Assembly: GCA_004026145.2 (NCBI GenBank)
Contig: CP034975.1
Location: 21,766,213-21,830,212, forward strand
Length of the DNA: 64,000 nt
From: Takifugu bimaculatus
Taxonomy: Eukaryota > Chordata > Actinopteri > Tetraodontiformes > Tetraodontidae
Direction of reading: 5' to 3'
Positions 1 through 10,862 of this stretch are shown one piece after another (the first letter of the stretch is position 1; each line of letters begins with the position of its first letter). The notes below the pieces were generated by a model. The model worked only from the letters and a program-made list of their open reading frames with translations, made no database searches and had not been told where the DNA came from. A program made the translations under genes and the position numbers.

Positions 1-339
1 ACCAGTAAATTATGCTGTCATATTTTACGATGGGGGTCTACTATTTCCTGTCTGCCTGGCTCCACTTGTCTAAACAGTATTCATGTCAAGGAAGGGTCAA
101 CTGACTTGCTTATGTGTATTCCTACTAAAGATTATATACTATCCCTAAAGTCTAAACTACCTGAAACATAAAACAAAAACATATAGTATAATACATGCTA
201 ATAAGATAAAAGATGCTAACAAGATAAAATAATTCTCTTCAATCCCCCTTTTGGCCTAGCCTAAGCTAGGCCAATATAACAATTCATTGACCGCTCCCTT
301 AGCGGGAGGGGCCCTGAATCTGGGGGCCTGGACTGGGCA
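1..339. other. Unassigned sequence upstream of Rex1 fragment
   Basis: AT-rich sequence with no credible reading frame, followed from about 295 by GC-rich sequence that leads into the Rex1 coding frame. The last part may be Rex1-derived, but I cannot align it from memory. Confidence 0.4.
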
Positions 340-478
340 AACGAGTTGAATTCCTTTTTCAACAGATTCGACTGTGCTGCCCCTCCCTCTCCCACTCATC
401 AAAGCCCAGACCTGACTGTGCTGTCACATCACCATCCCCCCTCTCCCCCCGTAACACCTCCAGCACTGGCAGCCCTCT

Positions 479-486
479 CCTCACAC
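479..486. repeat. Left 8-bp target-site duplication of the hAT element
   Basis: CCTCACAC, repeated exactly at 1233-1240 on the other side of the element. Confidence 0.9.
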
Positions 487-1232
487 TAGAGGTAAGATCT
501 TAAGACCGAGCCCGAGTCCGAGCCCGAATTCTTAAAATGCGTAAAATGTCAATCATTACGTTCGGGTCGGGTCGGGCCGGGCTTCTCTCTTGCTGACTTT
601 TTTTTAATAAATATTTGTTTATAAAAATATACACTAAAACGATGTGTGGATACTAAACTAAGGAATACTTATTATAAATAAATAATTTGGATAAAACAGA
701 GAAGGCGCTGTATGCTAATTGCTATTTAACTACTAAACAGAGCCAGACCATGCCGTGCGCACGTGAATGGCGCGGTCCCGCCCTCTTTTTAATTTTCCAT
801 CCATCCATCTGAGGGTTTATTTATTTCCCTTATTTCACAGGAATAACATGCACTTTACACCGAGGTGACCGCTCTGGACCACCTACCTCAGCGGGTCTGA
901 CTTCTCAAACAGCAGCTGGTCCAGAAACATGTATGAATGGATTCATCCGTGCGCGCAGTCTCCAGCGGAGGATTTTTCAAGTCTGTTTGTTTCCGCCTTT
1001 AGTAACGAAGACTATAGTGAACCTGCTACGCCCTGGAGGCTTTACCCCAGATGCCCTTCCTCGCGATCTACAATTCCTCCTCCTGAATCCTCACAAATAA
1101 AATATAAAATTTCGGGTTTGTTTCGGGCTCAGGCCAGCAAATCAAGTTAATTGATCGGGCTCGGGTCGGGCTTTAATACCCGCGGGCCTGGGTCGGGTCG
1201 GGCTGGATTTTTTAGGCCCGATCTTACCTCTA
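487..1232. mobile_element. Non-autonomous hAT element inserted in Rex1
   Basis: Perfect 13-bp terminal inverted repeats TAGAGGTAAGATC lie at 487-499 and, inverted, at 1220-1232. They are flanked by perfect 8-bp direct repeats CCTCACAC (479-486 and 1233-1240), the target-site length typical of hAT transposases. The 746-bp element carries many short CGGGTCGGG/CCCGAG motifs just inside both ends, in the style of hAT subterminal transposase-binding repeats. I recognise no transposase domain. A 73-codon open frame (929-1150) inside it has no recognisable family. The element is therefore probably a deletion derivative mobilised in trans. Confidence 0.9.
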
Positions 1233-1240
1233 CCTCACAC
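1233..1240. repeat. Right 8-bp target-site duplication of the hAT element
   Basis: CCTCACAC, matching 479-486. Removing the element plus one copy restores a continuous Rex1 reading phase. Confidence 0.9.
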
Positions 1241-2212
1241 CACGCCACCTCCCTCCACTCCCTGCCAGATCGACCCCCACAGTCCAATCCCCGTCCTCAC
1301 CCACCAGGAGTCACACCTCGCCTCTCCATTACAGCTGATCAGGTGAGGAAGGAGCTGAGGAGGACCAAGACAAGGAAAGCTACTGGCCCTGATGGCATCA
1401 ACTCCAGACTACTCAAGGACTGTGCAGATCAGCTCTGTGGAGTACTCCTGCACATCTTCAACCTGAGCCTCAGTCTGGAGAGAGTTCCACTACTGTGGAA
1501 AACATCATGTGTGGTTCCGGTTCCTAAGACTACACACGCCAGGGAGCCCGACCACTTCAGGCCAGTGGCTTTAACCTCTCACCTGATGAAGACCATGGAG
1601 AGGATTGTTCTCACCCACCTCCGACAGCTGGTGGACAGCAAGATGGACCCTCTACAGTTTGCTTATCGACCGGGCATTGGTGTGGATGACGCTGTCATCT
1701 ACCTGCTGCACTGGTCACTCTCACACCTAGAGAGCACCAGGAGCACTGTGAGGGTCATTTTCTTTGACTTCTCTAGTGCCTTCAACACAATCCAGCCATC
1801 ATTGCTGAGAGGGAAGATGGAGGGAGCCGGAGTCGACTGTCACCTGGCTGCCTGGACCACCGACTACCTCACCAACAGACTACAGTACGTGAGGCTCCGT
1901 GACTGTGAGTCTGACGTGGTAGTCTGCAGCACGGGGGCCCCGCAGGGTACAGTTCTCTCTCCCTTCCTCTTCACTCTCTACACATCGGACTTCAGCCACA
2001 ACTCGGACAGCTGCCACCTCCAGAAGTTTTCCGACGATACAGCCATCGTTGGACGTGTGTCGGAGGGGAACGAACTGGAATACAGGGAGGTCATCACCAA
2101 CTTTGTCGCCTGGTGTGAACTGAACCATCTGCGCATCAACGCCAGCAAGACAAAGGAGGTGGTGATCGACTTCAGTAGGAAGGCTTCTCACACTGCACCC
2201 GTGAACATCCAG
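1241..2212 (+). pseudogene. Rex1-like reverse transcriptase, truncated at both ends
   Basis: An open frame of about 320 codons encodes the fingers and palm of a non-LTR reverse transcriptase. Motifs in order are the KATGPDGI entry motif, DHFRPVALTS (block 1), PLQFAYRPGIGVDDAV, the first palm motif FFDFSSAFNTI with a catalytic Asp, TGAPQGTVLSPFLFTLY, and FSDDTAIVG, which replaces the more common YADD but keeps both aspartates. It ends soon after KEVVIDFSR, before the thumb. No stop or frameshift breaks this portion. It is not a functional gene, because the endonuclease half and C-terminus are absent and the upstream part is separated by a transposon. The open frame extending back to 1151 is fortuitous read-in from the hAT element. 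RT would copy element RNA at a nicked chromosomal target. Confidence 0.85.
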
Positions 2213-2507
2213 GGAGCTCCGAAGGCGGCGATACCTGTAAATGAATAGAGAGGGGGCGGGGGGAGAGAAGCAGAAAAACTACACAGGAATCATCATAACT
2301 AGTCTGCTTGATGAGGAGGAGGAAAGGAGAGGAGAGGAAACCATGACCCAGTGGGGTCAGAGGCCTGTCAGGTGATCATGTTTCCGGACCCTGGCAGCCT
2401 TGGCCTATAACAGCATAGCTAAGATGTGACCTAACGATTAGACGACCCCCTAAGTATGATAATTTGTTTATCTATGATAGTAACTGGAACTACAGAATTA
2501 GTAACAA
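2213..2507 (-). mobile_element. L2-type LINE 3' UTR fragment (antisense)
   Basis: Closely matches 50707-50997, the 3' UTR of the better L2 copy, in the same antisense orientation. It includes the GGCGGCGATACCTGTAAAT stretch, the CCATGACCCAGT stretch and the region around the L2 ORF stop. It joins the Rex1 RT directly at about 2212 and is cut on the other side by the Harbinger element. There is no coding capacity. Confidence 0.85.
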
Positions 2508-2907
2508 TGGGCCAGATTCACGAAACGTTCTTACGAACAAATTTGTTCTTAAGTCCCACTTACGAACATTTTACGAAGATTGTGGCATTCACCAATTTCT
2601 TCTTATCCTGGATTTATGCGTAGGTAAGAACAAATCCTACGAACACTCAGGAGTACTCTTACGCACATTTCAGTGCCGACATGTTGGCATGGTTGTGTTT
2701 TCTTCTCTTGTGCAGTTCAATAAAATTCAATATTACAATGATAATTCTGTCATATTTATTTATTTATTTGTTTATTTCCTATTTTTGGTGATTTACGGAG
2801 AATTTTAAAATTACGTAAATGTGCCAATGACTTAACATTAATCAACCAAATTGGAAACCATGCCAAAACTGTCTTTTTATTTGATTTTATCTTGATTTAT
2901 TTTATTA

Positions 2908-3148
2908 GGGGATCGAGGATATGCTCTGGTTGTTGACACCACTGACCAACCCTCAGACTCCACAGGAAATTTTATTCAATCAGATGCATGCGCGCAGTCG
3001 CTCCACCATTGAACGCACCATCGGCATGTTAAAGGGGCGCTGGATGTGTTTGGACACAGAGCCACAACCCCGTGAGGATGTGCGTCCTGACGCAATGATG
3101 GGGCCAGACTGCAGGCACGTGGTTCACGTTCGAGCGCGATTAATGTGA
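2908..3148 (+). pseudogene. Harbinger transposase, C-terminal catalytic fragment
   Basis: The fragment begins after an acceptor-like TTTTATTAG with GDRGY, the family's GDxGY motif carrying a catalytic Asp. It then shifts frame immediately into WLLTPLTNPQTPQE and RSTIERTIGMLKGRW, which contains the catalytic Glu. These are standard PIF/Harbinger DDE nuclease motifs of the cut-and-paste transposase. The frameshift between GDRGY (frame starting 2908) and WLLTP (frame starting 2921) and the absence of the first Asp and N-terminal half make it non-functional. The tail after CLDTEPQ is not the usual sequence, suggesting deletion fused it to other DNA. Confidence 0.8.
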
Positions 3149-3201
3149 ATAAAATGCATTATTGTCACAATCCGAGCACAGCTTTTACACGTTTATTTTT
3201 T

Positions 3202-3414
3202 TTACATTCTTATTTTTTTTACATTCTCGTTGATTTCTTTAAGCGTGTTAGCTATAGTCATCAGGGTTGAGGCAATTTTATCAAGCGTGTTAGCCATCCT
3301 TTCTTGATTGTTCAACACGGCGTCAGAAATCAGGCGTGGAGAGGCAAGCTTTGGGCATTTTGCTGCTTTTTGCTCTGTCAACAGGGCCGTGCTACAGTTC
3401 CTTTTTATGGGCAT
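3202..3414 (-). CDS. Short coiled-coil ORF, possible tail of Harbinger Myb/SANT-like protein
   Basis: A 70-codon frame converges on the transposase fragment inside the Harbinger element. The C-terminal half has regular heptad-like leucine/isoleucine spacing (ERMANTLDKIASTLMTIAN) and ends in a basic segment, as in the C-terminal helix of the accessory Myb/SANT-like DNA-binding protein that Harbinger elements encode. No Myb domain is present here. The position and helix are visible; the identity is inferred. It is probably the last exon of a decayed second ORF and is unlikely to be expressed. Confidence 0.4.
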   Translation of the reverse strand: MPIKRNCSTALLTEQKAAKCPKLASPRLISDAVLNNQERMANTLDKIASTLMTIANTLKEINENVKKIRM

Positions 3415-3645
3415 TAGTGGGCGGTGACTTATGCTAATCGTATGTTAATTAGACTCACCTGGCACGCGCTTTCAATTTACGAACAGATGGCATTCATCAA
3501 TCTAAGAACACAGCTGCGAACAATTCTGGGGCTTACGAACGCGTTGATGAATCCGACGTAGGGTTTTCTTAAGAAACTTCTTAAGAACAACTTAAGAAAG
3601 AATCTAAGAAGATTCTTAAGAACATATTGGTGAATCTGGCCCAAT

Positions 3646-6600
3646 CTTTTCAAGCATTAGTATTCTCACAGGAGAATTGTTCCTGCAGCATATCATTGAT
3701 GGAGGAGTGTTTGACTTAAGATAAGATTTGATGCCACGTTTTGAATGCATTGGATGTTGTCATGTTCACACATGTGGACTGCGACAGTGTATATGATATA
3801 TCTTTCTCTCCATGGAAACCATCTAGAGAATTACAGATTTCATCATGCTGCCACCCTTCACTTGCAATTCAATCACTTATGTGTTCCATTTTTAAAATAG
3901 AAAGGATAGAAAAACAGCCAAGGGAGGCTTCAGGGGTCAAAACCAGGTCATTAGGCTAAGAGGTGATCTGACAGAGGTACACGGTCATGGGAATAAACCA
4001 ACAAAACAGAAACAAAAGTAATAGGAACACAGGATAATAATTTTAAACACAGGATAATCAAAGTAATTCAAAACACAACAGAACAGAGGAAAAAATATCC
4101 AAGTCCTGCATTCTGTCAGGTGTTTGAATGTTTCCTACTTCATAAGAACACATTAACAGCATCTGTAGCTTCAGGCTTTTCTTCCACCAAGTGTTAGCTG
4201 CCATATTTGATACACCCAATGTTCCCCCACCTGTTCAGTATCAAGTAATCACATCCTGTCCTTGTTCTCACTGCAGCAAATTGTGCTCACTTTAATGAGG
4301 TGTGGACACAAAGAGGAGAACAGCTGTCAGTTCAGCACAGGCCAACATTTGGCAGTCAATAACTATTCAAAAATAGGCTTTCATCAGCATCATCACCATC
4401 ATTAGCAGCAGCAGCAGTGTCTGGTGCTTCTGCCTCCAGAATTATGAAGAATCCGTGTTAAACATTTTTCTGTTTAAAGAGCTGGAATAAATGGTACAAT
4501 TTGCTGTTTGAAATGTTTCTATCAAATTGAGTTTTGTCAACACATTGTAAATGTCCAAGTACAGGAGGCTGACTCCCACCCTGTTTTAGATTAAATTGAC
4601 TTAATCAAAAATCGCTAAATCTAAAGTTAGTCAGTCTTATAGTTCTATTAATGGACATACTTAAAACAGACAGTCATCTCAAGTTTATCCATCATCTTAA
4701 TTTTCCTGTTAAAGGCATTTAACAGCTTCTCTCATTTGTATGTCTGTTTTGTGCCCACACCCCCCGTCTCTCTTTCTCTCCCTCCCTCCCTCTCTTTATC
4801 GATCTACAGCTTGCACTCTGGCCTCTTTACCCCCCTCAGTTTTAGCTCTTCAGGATAACAGGCTATGAGAATTACATGATGAATGTCATTTCTTCTCTTT
4901 CTATTCTTCCTCCGTGTATTATCTCCCCCTCTCTACCACCTTTCTCTGGCTATCCAGTCGCAGGAGTGTCCACGCATATGTGCCTGTTCCTGCTGCTAAT
5001 TGAACATTAATCAAATGTTCTTGATTCTAAAATTGAATAATCCATGTATTTCACCAAGCACTGACTTTGAGGTGAAGGATGACATCTGGTGAATGTGAGA
5101 CCTTGTATACATCTTCAGTTGGGATACATAACAGCCGTAAATCTGTTTCAATCAGCCTGATATGTGAGTGTTTTTCCTGTCTCACTCCAAATAATTTGCC
5201 TACCGTACCTAAATGTCAATGCTCAAATAACCCAAGGTGGGTTTCTTTAGACAAAGATATAAATATTATACATTTTCTTTGTGCTTGGTAGATGCCAAAT
5301 AATTCTGTTTCATGCATTTCTGATTTCATATAATCATTAAGAGTCTGATATGCTGCGAAAAGCATGTAAGAATCTGAGAAAAAAGTATTACAGTCAATGA
5401 AATTAGAGCGCAATAGAAAGAAAATAGTGAGCATGGTATACTGAGCAGTTCTGACTGAACTGCCTAGATCCATTATTCATTGTTAGATGTCTTTAGAGAT
5501 ACTAGTTCCATCTTCTTATAAATTCTCTGGTCCATGTTCTCTACATCTGTAACTTCTTGGAAAGCAACTTGTTCCCCAGAATGAGAAAATTAGAGCAGGC
5601 ACATTTTTTGAATACAAACAAATGAGAATCTCATTCGCTCTAATCGCTTTACTTCACTATATGGGTTAAGAGATAAACAAAACAGCTATTTGAATCAAAA
5701 ATCTGATTTTGAAGTGGGTTCTGTCTAAAGGACTGGGGCCAAACTGACTGTTGTATATCCACATTGTTCTCAAACATGTTTTCCGTGTTTAATTTGGTAT
5801 GTGCAAAACAGCATTTCAGTGTTGCTTTTATTAGCTAGCATGTGGAGATTACAATTATGATAATCCCCACATGCACCATGAAGGCATCATGATCAGATAA
5901 AGGAGGAGCAATTAATTTGTTATTAAGTAATTACCTGTAGGGTTATGTCTACGATACCATCCAGACTAAATAATGTGCTCATGATCTATATTTTAATGTT
6001 GATATTCTTCATGATGGTCTTTTTGAGTTGAGAGGGAACACCTTTAAATTGAGTTAATTGTTGACTGTATTGCACTTAAATGTATTTTAGGCACTCAAGC
6101 ACATGCTGACAAATCATATCTTAATGGTGTGCTTGGTCTTTGCCATGGCAGTGTCTTGCGATTTAAGATGATCTCCTGCATTTAGCAAGAGCCAATACAT
6201 AGAAATGATGGAACTCCTACATTGTAGACAAATTATACTTACTGATCTGTAAAGACAACTCGGTGAACATTTAATTTTTTTTGCTGATTTCTGATCGTTG
6301 AGAGTCAAATAGCAGTGATTGATTGATGTGCTGGGCATGGAAAAAAATACTCCCCCCCCCCCACAATAGTAAAGTGAAAAAAAAATTATATTTTTTCTAA
6401 TAGCATTTTCTAGCTTCTCTCCTGCTGAAATCTTTTGTTCTGTTGGAGTGAAATGAAATATGTCTAAAATGAAATTTAAAAGTTCAGACTTAATAGACAA
6501 CAAGCTTTATTTTCCACAGTTCCCATAAGTTTAAGGCCCTAATGTTAGAATACAACACACATATTAGTCATTAATTGATAATTAAAAACAGTGGGGGTGG

Positions 6601-6734
6601 GGTGGTGGCACTTGGGAACAATTCCAGAAAGGGGGGAACAAACAGAAAGGGGTTCAATTTGAGAACAAATTGAGGGTGATTCCAGACCTGTGAAGAATAA
6701 AATCAAGGATTTGTGAAGTCTTTGGGACCTATAG
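3646..6734. other. Gene-free AT-rich spacer
   Basis: I see no recognisable gene or element. There is a pyrimidine-rich simple stretch near 4760-4795 and short CAT/CAG-like low complexity near 4380-4417. Open frames are short and match no family I know. Confidence 0.5.
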
Positions 6735-6865
6735 GGCTAATCCCCATTAGCAAGCCCTTAGCCTTTGTCTTACTCCTTAACCCTTTGTTTTGTGCATTCA
6801 CAATGAGAAAAGGGGTTTCCTAATTCTCCATAAGGGTTAAGGGATAAGGCAGAGAGAGACGTCTT
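6735..6865. repeat. Imperfect foldback, possible fossil MITE
   Basis: The stretch TCTTACTCCTTAACCCTTT near 6768-6786 is matched in reverse complement by AAGGGTTAAGGGATAAGG near 6833-6851, giving arms of roughly 20 bp around a 45-bp loop. No clear target duplication is visible. Confidence 0.35.
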
Positions 6866-9800
6866 CTTGTTGTTGGGAGAAGGAGCTGTTCTACCTGTGT
6901 TTCTGTGAAAATCAATAATTATGCTCCATTATATTTATGTTTTTTGTCTTCATGTCAGTGGGAATATCTTGAAAAAGTTCTCTACAACAAGAATTCTCTA
7001 AAGAAGGTTGGTAAAAGCTTCCCAGCACCTCCATAGAATGGAGCTGCCATCTACGCAGGGGAGGTACAATCAGCTAGGAAGGCCAGTCATTTTGTAATTT
7101 TTTTCTAGAGCCCAAATGCCCCGTTACCCTCCCGCACAGACTGAAGTCAGTGAAACTTGTGTTGCCCTGTGTAATTATGTTCCCAGCTCGATCAACTGAC
7201 TGTTTAAGAAGTCCCAGAAAAGACCCAGTTTTACCCTGTCTGTAGATACATTACCAAAGCACTAACTTTTAAGATTCAGGCCAATTATCTCTTGACTCTC
7301 AGTTTCACTTGTGTTGAGTTAGAATTGGTTGCTGTTTCCCTTCAGGATTAGATCACTACAGACACTCAAACCATGATCCATATTCCTCCTCTATTATTTA
7401 TAGGTCTTGCCTTCCTCTCATCTACATGTCTTATACACATTTCTCTATTTATAAATCAGGCTCATGAGCTTCAGATGAATCACCTGTCATCATGTTTGAC
7501 ATCTGCAAGTGTCAGACTTAAGAGATGGGACACATCACCTACACAATTTGCGCCAGGAGAAAAAGTTGTGATAGATGATTGCCACAACTGTCTCTGACAG
7601 CTTTAGTTTGACACTTGATTGACTTTGTCAAGTCCACTGCTGCACCATTGAAGAGATCTCAGATCACAGAGGACCTGTCAATCATGTACTTACAAGGCAA
7701 AAATAGCTGATGTCAGCTGTTGAATCTAACTCTTTGTGAAAAGAAATTATGTTATTCAGCTTTTTCCTTTCCATTATAGGTATTATTGTATATTCTCTTA
7801 GTGTCCAAATGAATGAGGTGAGCGATAAATGAGGTTCCTGCTGACACCTTAAACACAGATTGATGGTACCTGCTGGAATCAAACACTTTGAAGTATACAA
7901 GAACCCTAATTTTTTCATTGTTTTTGTTCTCTTCAAATGCTACATTTATAACATTACATTTCCAAGGCAACACCTCTAGAAGGAAAATAACTGCAAATCT
8001 TTACAGAACACTGAACAGATGAGACTCAACTGTACAACACTTTACATGCAGTTAGTTTTTAGGATTTTATTTTCCCCATTATCATATACGTTTAGACTGC
8101 TCAAAAATGGTAAAAAGCAAATACAGTTGGTTGTTTGACCTCAGTCTTATATACAGCTAATTAATAATCCATATTCTGGCTGCCAATAACTGATAATTAC
8201 TAAATACAGTTGCAAAAAAAGCAATTTATCAGGATTGCAGAAGAATGTTTTCTTTGGTTTGTTTTTAGCATGGAGTGTATAAATGGACAGAGGGGTTCTG
8301 GTATCCTGGGAAGTTGTAGTGTGTGACTTCAGAAATCCAAAGAATATTACCTTTTCTTATTCTCTCCGCTGATGGTAAAACATAATATGCTATCTTCACT
8401 CTGACCTTTCATTTATTCAGCCAACCTCTTTTTATCAATATGGAATCAATAATTGATCAGAGACCCACAGAAGCAGCAAGGATTTCTACTAGCTATATCT
8501 GTCTTTCGTTGTCCTCAATTTACATCGTTAAAGTCTGTCTCTGATAATAATAGATGGATAAAGTTACCTTTCAACAAAAGTACAAAGTCTTTTGAAGGCC
8601 TTTCATTTTTCTTTCTTCAGGAGGTTGAAGTTAAAAATTTACCTTGTCATAATTCTAATAAGTTTCCCCAGAAAGTTACTATGGTCTTCTTTGACGTGTG
8701 TTTTATGTCCTTGAAAAGACCTGTCCAATTTCTTTTTCCATTAACTGATTTATTAATGTTTAATGACTGATGGTTGCGACAATTATAATGTGTCGTATTG
8801 AATTGATAGCTGGTGTGTCTGTGACAAATGAAACTGAATGTAATTGATGGTAATGTTGCTGCTTATTTTGAAAGCATTCATATACGTGATTGTCCGCCCC
8901 CTGAAAAAAAACTCTTTTGGAGGTCACTTTGGATGGCTTGAGGATTTTTTTCATCTGCAACAGCCATTTTGAGAACAAAGTAATATGAACCTGTTCAGAA
9001 TCTGGACCAGCACAAATAACTTAGCAAATATTGCATTGTGTAACACTAAAATGGCACCAAATGTGAACATTTAAAGACAGTATGCTAAGGCTTGCATTAA
9101 CATAATAAATGAGTTAAATTAAGAGTTACAGTAGGTGAAAACATAACTAAAAGCTGCAGTATAAGTCATGATGCTTAAAAGCAGGAAGAGAGAAGTGTGG
9201 CAAACACCTTTTTCAATTAATTGATCAGCAGTTCTGGTTGACTCTGATCCAAATGAAAGATTACTTCTTGTTTTGCATTTTCCACCTCAGCATTTGGGCC
9301 ATTCCATTGTGGTAAAACCAAAAAACTGGTGTCTACTCTCTTACATTAATAATCTGTGGTTTGTACACATTGATTTCTTTTTGCACAAAAAAATGTATGT
9401 TGGATCTTATACTAGCTGCTTTGTCCAGTCGATTTGTTTAAGGTGGACTGGTACAAGAAGTGAATAAAAGCTGTTTAATGGCTCCTGTCATTCAGAGATT
9501 ACACTGACATGAGCCTTGATCCAGGTTTTGCAAACAGATGTAAAATATTCCCTGACTAACACAGTTCAATCATGAAATCAGGATATTCAATGTAGTAAAC
9601 ATACAATTTGATTTTGTATGTATATTATTCTGTGATCATATAATGCAAATATTTCTTACTTGTCTTATTTTATAGTAAATTCTAAAACTTTGGGAGTTAA
9701 ATTTTGACACAATATACATTTGTATGTGTAGGAAAAAGTGTGGGTGGACCTATGGTCTTAGACATACAATGTGCCATGGGGACTCCTCCCCATTTCCTGC

Positions 9801-10666
9801 TTCTTTTGAAGAATGGATGGCCTATTTGGTAAAACAATGGACGGAAATGTGGAACTGAAATAGGCAAATGAATGTGTGTGTGTAGTTTATAAACCTTTGT
9901 CTTAATTCTAAATTAAATCTGTCATAGTTTAAGGATGATATGATTGATGAAACTTAATCTGTATATATGTATAAATTAAGAAATTTTAACGAAAACTTGG
10001 AGATTCTTTCTCTTTTGTAGAAATGTTTCTCGAACTGAATGTTTAAGTTCCCAAAACAGATATTGATTATTTTACAGATGAGTGATGGTCACAATCAAGT
10101 CAATCCAGTGATGGTTCATTTAGAATGGCAGCTTAGACTCCTGCTCACTGAGGAACATTCTTGTATCGGCTACTTTACCAGTATGTAATGTGATTTTTCA
10201 ACTTTTTTTAGGGGTTTATGAGTCTTAGTGAAGGAGGAGGGTTATAGCAGTGAAAACCTCACGTAGCCCAAAAGCAGAAGTGGAGAGCTTGAAGACTAGT
10301 TCTCTCTACAAAGAGAATCAGATGTACCTGAACTTCTCATTGGCGGCGATAGTAACTATTGGCACTAGGCTGGGAGTGGGAGGGTTTATGTTTCAAGCAT
10401 GAGTTGTTGACCAAAAACCAGGAGTGGCGCCAAGAAATTTTCAAAACACTGCCGACATACCCTTGAACAAGGTAACAAACATCCACCTAAAACTGTTTTC
10501 TGTCTTGATGCAGCTAAGACTCTTTACCAATGCCTGTTAATATATATTATAAAATGCATACTTCCAATTGGTATTGAAAGCACTTTTCTGCCAACTAGCG
10601 GCAAAGATTGCAAACTACACCCAGATGAGGCCAGACTGAATTCAAATATTAAAACAACAATGTTGC
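6866..10666. other. Gene-free AT-rich spacer
   Basis: Only short, unrelated open frames occur and no family is recognised. No tRNA, LTR or inverted termini are visible. Confidence 0.5.
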
Positions 10667-10673
10667 TACAGTA
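10667..10673. other. Probable Tc1-family excision footprint TACAGTA
   Basis: TA-CAG-TA lies exactly at the edge of the inverted duplication. It sits at the base where the other copy carries the Tc1 element that begins with CAG. Tc1-family excision characteristically leaves the target TA duplicated around three terminal bases. The sequence outside this site differs between the two copies, so the interpretation is inferential. Confidence 0.5.
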
Positions 10674-10862
10674 TTAAATTTTAAAGCCAACAAACACAGC
10701 ATCGGCAAAATAATCTACATACCTGAAACAAAAAAATGTTTTCAATTACCATTTTGCCCCAGGGATTGGCCTGCATCTTGTTGAAAGGGAGGTTTTCCTC
10801 ACCCCTGTTGCTACCGCAGAGATCCTTACCTGATGACACCATATTTATATATTTTTGTCATA

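Larger units (their letters stand above)
340..2212 (+). mobile_element. Rex1-type (CR1/jockey group) LINE fragment, split by a hAT insertion
   Basis: Two coding pieces, 340-486 and 1241-2212, lie in the same reading phase once the hAT element and one copy of its 8-bp target duplication are ignored. The 5' piece has a LINE-like linker ahead of RT (NELNSFFNRFD). The 3' piece is a reverse transcriptase. DNA near 1768-1788 closely resembles the Rex1 RT stretch that serves as a standard fish PCR target (recalled, about two mismatches). The family name rests on that stretch and on the protein style. The element lacks both ends. Downstream, RT homology stops near 2212, where antisense L2 sequence begins, so the C-terminal coding part and 3' UTR are missing. 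Confidence 0.8.
2509..3642 (+). mobile_element. PIF/Harbinger DNA transposon relic
   Basis: The ends form terminal inverted repeats starting GGGCCAGATTCAC and continuing with imperfect TTCTTAAG-rich sequence. The left end is at 2509 and the right end at 3642. A 3-bp direct repeat AAT flanks it (2506-2508 and 3643-3645), matching the 3-bp target duplications of PIF/Harbinger. Inside are a transposase fragment on the plus strand and a short convergent open frame on the minus strand, the two-gene arrangement known for this superfamily. Most of the transposase is deleted. Confidence 0.85.

Noticed and set aside
3741..3959. 72-codon frame after the Harbinger element
   Set aside because: No domain, no exon-like edges, ordinary chance length.
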